Shown piece after piece: positions 58,850 through 64,000 of a stretch of 64,000 nt of DNA. Position 1 is the stretch's first letter. Each line of letters begins with the position of its first letter. Origin of the DNA: Polydactylus sextarius (taxonomy: Eukaryota > Chordata > Actinopteri > Polynemidae); the NCBI GenBank assembly GCA_016801845.1, contig CM028914.1, forward strand, positions 11,367,772 through 11,431,771. Direction: 5' to 3'. Both the position numbers and the translations under genes were made by a program. The notes beneath the pieces were generated by a model, which was given only the letters and a program-made list of their open reading frames with translations, searched no databases and was not told the DNA's origin.

Positions 58850-59700
58850 TATAAATCAGCTGAATTATCTGAGTCAGACCTTTACTGTCCCACACCTTTA
58901 TTCAGAGAATAAAAAAACGCAGAAGACATGTAGAAATAAGAGCAAACCACAAAATTACCTCACTACAACTCCACAGTATCTACATCTACATCTGAGGACA
59001 AAAGCATTCACAAACAACAATGTCAGACTTCAGAACAACTGCTGAAGACAACAAAATGTGATCTGCATTGTAAGTACATCTGCCAGTCAAAGGTTTGAGT
59101 TCACCTGTTTCATTAAATTCTGTCATATTCTTTCTATTCCCATCATGGCAGCCAGACCAGAAGCAAATGTATATCTACACCTAAGGCCAAATTTAGTCAA
59201 AATCTTAATATTAAGGTATGAAGGCATCCTTCACATGTATTGTTAAGCTCACTGGGCAATACCTTTGTTGAAAGTTTTGGGACACCTAAGCCAAGCCAGT
59301 TCTAACTATGATTTCATAATGCCCTCCCATGTTCAGCTTCCAAGTTGTAAAACAAGTACAGTTTTCTCTGAAACCATGCCACGCAGTCAGCATAGCCCTA
59401 GACTTTCAGAGTCCCATCTGAAAATGGCCTTTCTCAGAGGTTTAACACTTTTCTGTAGATACCTTCTGTGTTTCAAACTTACACCCCCTTTCAAATGAGT
59501 TCTTATACTGTTAGACTGCTAGACTGCTGCTACTTACCCTCTTAATGCTATGGAAGCAGCAAGGAGGTACTTTGTTTTTCAAATATGGATTTTCCATTTT
59601 GGCTTTGTTTTTGTTTGATAAATAATGAGACAGTGAATTCTGTTGTACATAAAACCCTAGAATTGAAAGAGAGTATACTTTCTTTTTCTCATGACTGTAC
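58850..59700. other. Intergenic, possible transposon debris
   Basis: Around 59075 a block reading TGCCAGTCAAAGGTTTGAG followed by TTCACCTGTTTCATT resembles terminal repeats of Tc1/mariner-type elements in fish, but no partner end or transposase was found. No gene is supported. Confidence 0.4.
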
Positions 59701-59789
59701 CTGGGAGATACTCCCCCAGCCCCCGTTGGTGTTTCAGCATCAAGGACCCTGGCTGATGGCCATCGAGTTCTGGTGTCGAGGGCCCTGGT

Positions 59790-60015
59790 TGATGCTTCTC
59801 TAGTTACACTCTCAGTTCCTGCGTTGGGGGTCTGGGCCGACTCCTCTCCTGTTCCTGTTCCAATACCAAGGGTCAGTGCAGGGCTGGTGCCTGTCCCTGT
59901 TCCTGTTCCGGCACCGAAGAGCCACGCCATTGCCCCCTTCACTCTTGTTCCTGCACCAAGGGTCCATGCTGTCAACTCCCTTGTTCCTGTTCCTGCACCA
60001 AGGGTCCATGATGCC
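59790..60015. repeat. Degenerate GTTCCTGTTCCTGCACCAAGG minisatellite
   Basis: Irregular units of roughly 25-55 bases built on CCTGTTCCTG and CACCAAGGGTCCATG. Open frames on both strands translate the repeat (Pro/Val/Ala-rich on plus, GAGTGTG-like on minus). Looser related units extend to about 60330. Confidence 0.75.
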
Positions 60016-60819
60016 ATCCTTTAAGTTTCTGTCCTTGTCTTGGGAGTCTAGAAGGAGTCCCCACCTGGTCTTGTCCCGGTTCTGGGTGTTCAGGAGGATG
60101 CTCTAGTTCCAGTTCCTGTTTCCATCTCCTGAGTCCAGAAAGATGCCTTTCCTGGTTTCAATCCTATCCCAGGGGCCTGGAGGACACCCCATTAGCTTGT
60201 GTTCCAGTCCATGGGGTCCTTGGAGGATGCTCTAGTGGTTTCTGTGCCGGCCCTGGTACCCTATGCAAGCTCCAGACCTGGGTCCATTTCTAGCACCAGC
60301 TTCTGTCCTCGATCTATGGGTTCCTTGCCAGCCCTCAGAGTGGCTTCACCTTTAATGCCAACATCGTCGCCCGTCTTCAGAATGGCTTTGCCTATAATGG
60401 TGACCTCCTCGTCAGTCTGCGCAGCCGGTTGCCTGGCATTAGTTCTGTCATCTCCAACCTCAACCTACTCAGCCCCCAACATCTCCTTCTGATCTGTCCT
60501 AGCTTGGCCCCTGTAAATGCTCCATCCTACCTTGGCAGATGGCCATCCACTCTGAGCCTGATTCAGCTGAAAGTTTCTGCCTGTTAAAAGGGAGCTTGTC
60601 TACTTCTGTTTTCTTCTTCTCTGTTGCCAAGCTAAAAATCTGGAATTAGTATAAATCTACAGTATTCAGCCAGTTAGCTTGGCATAGAACAAACACTTCG
60701 ACCAGGAATAAACACCCCAGTCTTGTGTAATGACTCCTTTAATATACCGGATCTGACATTACTTCTTTGTCATCAAGGAAGTCTTATATGTACCCTGGAA
60801 CACTGAGTCTCTGTATAAA

Positions 60820-61235
60820 TGGCTCTGCAAACTGGAATTACAATCTGGGTGAATTGAACAGATAGCCATAGCATACCAATAGTCCGACTTTGCAATCATT
60901 CCATAAAGAATATATCTGAATGGTGCTCATTTTCCAAAATGATACAACCCTATGTCTGGAAGATGCCCATTATGATGGTATTTTCTCCCCCAAACCATTC
61001 CTTTAATGTCTCAACATTCTCAATATTTGTGGTAAAAGATGTGTACACATTTCTGCAGGCTTCTGCAAACCAGAATTATATGCTGGGTAAAGTAAACATG
61101 ACCACCAGATACCAGTATCATACCAACAGTCCAGACTTTGCAATTGATCCACAAATAATACATATGTGATCAAATTCTCATTTATGGAAGATGCTCTTAT
61201 CATGGTATTTTCTCCCCTAAACCATTCCTTTGCTG
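60820..61235. repeat. Diverged tandem duplication
   Basis: Two units share blocks in the same order: a CATACCAA-AGTC-GACTTTGCAAT block (60872 and 61119), a GGAAGATGC block and a GGTATTTTCTCCCC-AAACCATTCCTTT block (60977 and 61204). The spacing is about 227-247 bases with small indels. A minus-strand open frame (61003-61476) overlaps the second unit but has no recognised domain. Confidence 0.75.
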
Positions 61236-61610
61236 TTTTGTCTAAGGTCATGGACATCCAGGCTGTGAAAACCCAAAGGCCCACAGACCTTCCTACTTTC
61301 TGAATTCTTAACAGGCAACTTTGTTCTTTGTTTGATCTTTGGTTGTAGATACTGATCAAAGGCATCTTGGGAATGGTCTTTAACTGTTCAATAAGACTGT
61401 CTGTAAACAGGAGCTCTACGACATTCCAGTGCAGCACTCGAGGGTGCCAAAATTTTAACATTCTTACCTCATTCATTTTTGCATTTTGTTAAGGTAAACC
61501 GGCGTTGACACAAGACAAACACTGATGGAAAGCTGTATGGAAACATATGTCAGTCCCCGCTTGCTAGATCCCATGTGGAGGCGAACTCTGTAAATACAAG
61601 GTGCTAGAGA

Positions 61611-61640
61611 CAGCGAACAGTCACCCAAAGCACCAAATTT
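61611..61640 (-). repeat. Left arm of a 30-nt inverted repeat
   Basis: The reverse complement of this stretch matches 61982-62011 at 28 of 30 positions. It is embedded in unrecognised sequence just before the GIMAP duplicate. Confidence 0.9.
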
Positions 61641-61774
61641 GGTGTATATACATTTTAAAGTGCTCTGTGTGTAACAGACATAGTCACAGAGGTCTAGGGA
61701 CTTATTCAAGACCTTACACAATGATTTCATTATATGTTCTTAGGTGTCTTAGGATTTTAGGGTGTTAGGGGAGT

Positions 61775-63230
61775 TAGTAGAGAAGATGTTCTCAGAAGAG
61801 ATACGTCTTTCAATGATTGTTAAAGACCAGATAAACTCCCCTTCTCTGACAGCAGCAATAAACGTATTTGAGTTTACTTGGGCTTCGAGAAAGCATGACG
61901 TGTTTCTAGGGAGGAGACTTACAGGAGATTATTAGCATGAAAAGTGAAACGCTCCATCAACATATAGCAGGAGACACAGGAAAATTTGGTGCTTTGCGTC
62001 ACTGTTCGCTGTGGAACTGCCTGTAAAAAAAAAAAAACCCAACATGTCCAAAGAAATTGTTCAGAGAGGTAAGTGAATTCTATTATTCTTATACTGGTTT
62101 AGATGTAAAATTAATTAATGCTGAAACATTATGACAGAGCTCCAAATCCAATTTTAGGACTTTAGTACTGGTTTATATGTAAAATAATTAGGACTTTAGT
62201 TAGTTTTACTCAGATGTAGTTCTATATTGAGTAAGTTTTATCTTTAGTCTTTTAACCGTCTAAAGCCTGACGAATCAAATAAAAACAAGAAATTTTACAT
62301 TTTTTGAATCCAAGTTTAGTTATTCATTTATTTGTATTATTTTATAGTATTGTTTATTATAGTATATTATTAGTTTTAATTTTATATGTCATTTGATACA
62401 TGTTGATCATGTTAAAATATAGAACTCAGTATCAAAGAACTCTGTATCAAATATGACACAGTTGGCTAAAAAGGGTTTGTGAAGCACTTTTTCCACATTT
62501 GATTGGTTTTCCTGTTTCTTAATGGTTGAATGTAAATATTTTAGAACAAAAAGTACAATGCAACTGAAAAAAGTCCAACTGACACAACTGATCAGAGGAG
62601 GAATCCTGATCAACTGGCTTTGCTTATAATAAAGGAATGATCATAATCACGTTACATTTTAAGTTGAACCGATTTCAACAAGACAGCTATGTGAGTATGT
62701 TAGGACGTGTTGCAGGTGGCCGAGGATGAGCAGGTGGAACAGGTTAGATGCTGCACATGCACCATGTGCGGCATGGCCAAGTGTTCGATGTGACTTGGCC
62801 TAACCAGGTATGGTTGTGGTTGCCACCTGTCGCTCAAAGTACAGAATAGACCTGTATTAGACAATTAAATTGTGCATGCCCTTTACAGTCAGTCCACAGA
62901 ACCTGCAATACAGGAAGGAGTTCATCACTTATTTCCAAGTCGTCTTGAGTACAGTAAAATCACACCCACATCCCGTAAAGACCCGCCCTAACACTCATTC
63001 CCATCATTGTTGGGGCGGACTAAGACCATCAGGTTCAGAGCCAATCACAGGCAGAGTAGGACAGGTCTGATAGGAAAGTAGGTGAGAAAACACCAGTGGA
63101 AACACAGAGGTAACACATAAACTGCGACAGAGAGGGAGCTATTTAGCCATGGTTGACTGTTCTTTCTGTTGACTGTTCATGGACAGTAACTGTTCATGTA
63201 TTTTGTTTCTGCTTGTCCAGAATTTGTTTT
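61775..63230 (+). pseudogene. Partial duplicate of the GIMAP 5' region and first exon
   Basis: Collinear with 55765-56640: same GAGATTTCTC-like start, TTACAGGAGATTATTAGCATG, exon 1 and intron start. The first ATG has become ATA (61962-61964), 11 nt of exon are replaced by about 34 nt (61982-62011), and the A tract has grown. The downstream Met of MSKEIVQR (62044) and the donor after 62068 survive. A 235-nt insertion (about 62770-63000) splits the intron match. No GTPase exon appears before the window ends, so the copy may be broken or may continue to the right. Confidence 0.75.
61982..62011 (+). repeat. Right arm of the inverted repeat, inserted in the duplicated exon
   Basis: This 30-nt block is absent from the intact GIMAP first exon and matches the reverse complement of 61611-61640 with two mismatches. 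Confidence 0.9.
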
Positions 63231-64000
63231 TACTTTTTTGTGATTGCATCATACAACTTCAGTTTGTCTGTCATGATGATCAAAATGCATTATACTAGCC
63301 CTCAGTTGAATAGTCTTACACTCCAGACCAACTTTTTTCATTCATTTTTTTTGTCATTTTTTCATTGTTTAGTTAAGTCATTGCATGCAAAAGTGTGGAA
63401 CTATTTATCAGAATCTGTCAAGCATATTTTATATATTTCTGATACATTTTTTTCCTCCGTATGTCTCCTAACTTGATGATACGGTCTCAGGGGAACATTA
63501 ACTTTCACTTACGAGATGGAATGTGTGAAGCATCGATTAGATCAACCAGTTCTCTACAATAGCTCAGGTGAATCCCATGAACCTTCAATTTGCTAGCACA
63601 TATGAACAGAGAAGGACAGAGTGTTAACATTTCTAAATCAGAAATGGAAAGACAATGTGTAAATATACCAAGGTCAATGTCCTTCCTTAAAACAAACAAC
63701 ATCTCAATAGCAATGATTACCACCACCTGGACGTGAACCACGATATCTGGCATTAGAGTACATGTACTTACTAGCTAAGCTAATGGGACAAATGACTAGT
63801 GATGTGATGTACCAATTTTATTGTCAGCACACCTTCATTAATAGTAAGGTGCGCATTATTATTGTCTTGAAAAGTTTGTCTTCAAAATGTCTTAGATTAT
63901 TTGCGACCAAATCAATTATATCTTTTGTCAGTCATCGTGGGTTGAAAAACAAAAATAAATCTTCTTCAAATTGTCAACTGTTCTTGCTTTTCCACACATT
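63231..64000. other. No gene recognised at right edge
   Basis: AT-rich sequence. An 82-codon minus-strand frame (63505-63753) has no domain I recognise, and its ends are not gene-like. Sequence may be GIMAP-duplicate intron. Confidence 0.4.

Noticed and set aside
59060..59130. Tc1/mariner terminal repeat
   Set aside because: One motif resembles a known end, but no inverted partner, TA duplication or transposase remnant was found.
59511..60017. 168-codon minus-strand frame rich in GAGTGTG
   Set aside because: It follows the degenerate minisatellite at 59790-60015 and has no conserved domain or gene context.

Overview
The window is vertebrate nuclear DNA, almost certainly from a percomorph-type teleost. 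Genes are split by GT-AG introns, CA/GT, GATA, ATC and ATTAG microsatellites are very abundant, and several dispersed repeats match patterns typical of teleost genomes. There is no prokaryotic, viral or CRISPR architecture. I joined coding exons by checking splice dinucleotides, codon phase and similarity to remembered families. No search could be run.

Layout, left to right. 0-2 kb: a CpG-rich edge, a compound microsatellite and a LINE fragment. 2.3-11.2 kb: a tandem cluster of TIM/HAVCR-like immunoglobulin-mucin receptor genes: one intact copy (+), one broken copy (+) whose V exon has a 13-bp deletion, and a short V-exon relic between them. A Ty3/gypsy integrase relic lies between the copies and a minus-strand LINE sits inside the second. 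11.8-16.6 kb: cystm1 (-), with two paralogous candidate terminal exons. 18.6-24.0 kb: apbb3 (FE65-like adaptor, -, 13 coding exons including a 6-nt microexon). 26.1-28.4 kb: sra1 (+), head to head with apbb3. 30.8-38.5 kb: camk2a (+, 17 coding exons, 478 aa), followed by a probable 3.5-kb 3' UTR. 43.3-45.8 kb: rps14 (+, 151 aa). 46.7-54.9 kb: chm, Rab escort protein (-, 15 exons, 628 aa), convergent with rps14. 55.9-57.9 kb: an intact GIMAP/AIG1 GTPase (+) ending in a CaaX-like motif. 58.9-61.7 kb: minisatellite and diverged repeats. 61.8-63.2 kb: a damaged second copy of the GIMAP promoter, first exon and intron start.

The genes are not an operon or pathway. TIM, cystm1, apbb3, sra1, camk2a and rps14 all have human counterparts on 5q31-q33, so much of the window is a conserved synteny block, with chm and GIMAP joined to it. 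The two ends (TIM and GIMAP, both immune families) are evolving by tandem duplication and decay, while the housekeeping and neuronal core is intact. I found no wholly new system. The most useful leads are the paired terminal exons of cystm1, the apbb3 microexon, the repeat-mediated break in the second TIM gene with co-loss of one disulfide pair in both copies, the CaaX-tailed GIMAP, and a short inverted templated insertion in the GIMAP duplicate.
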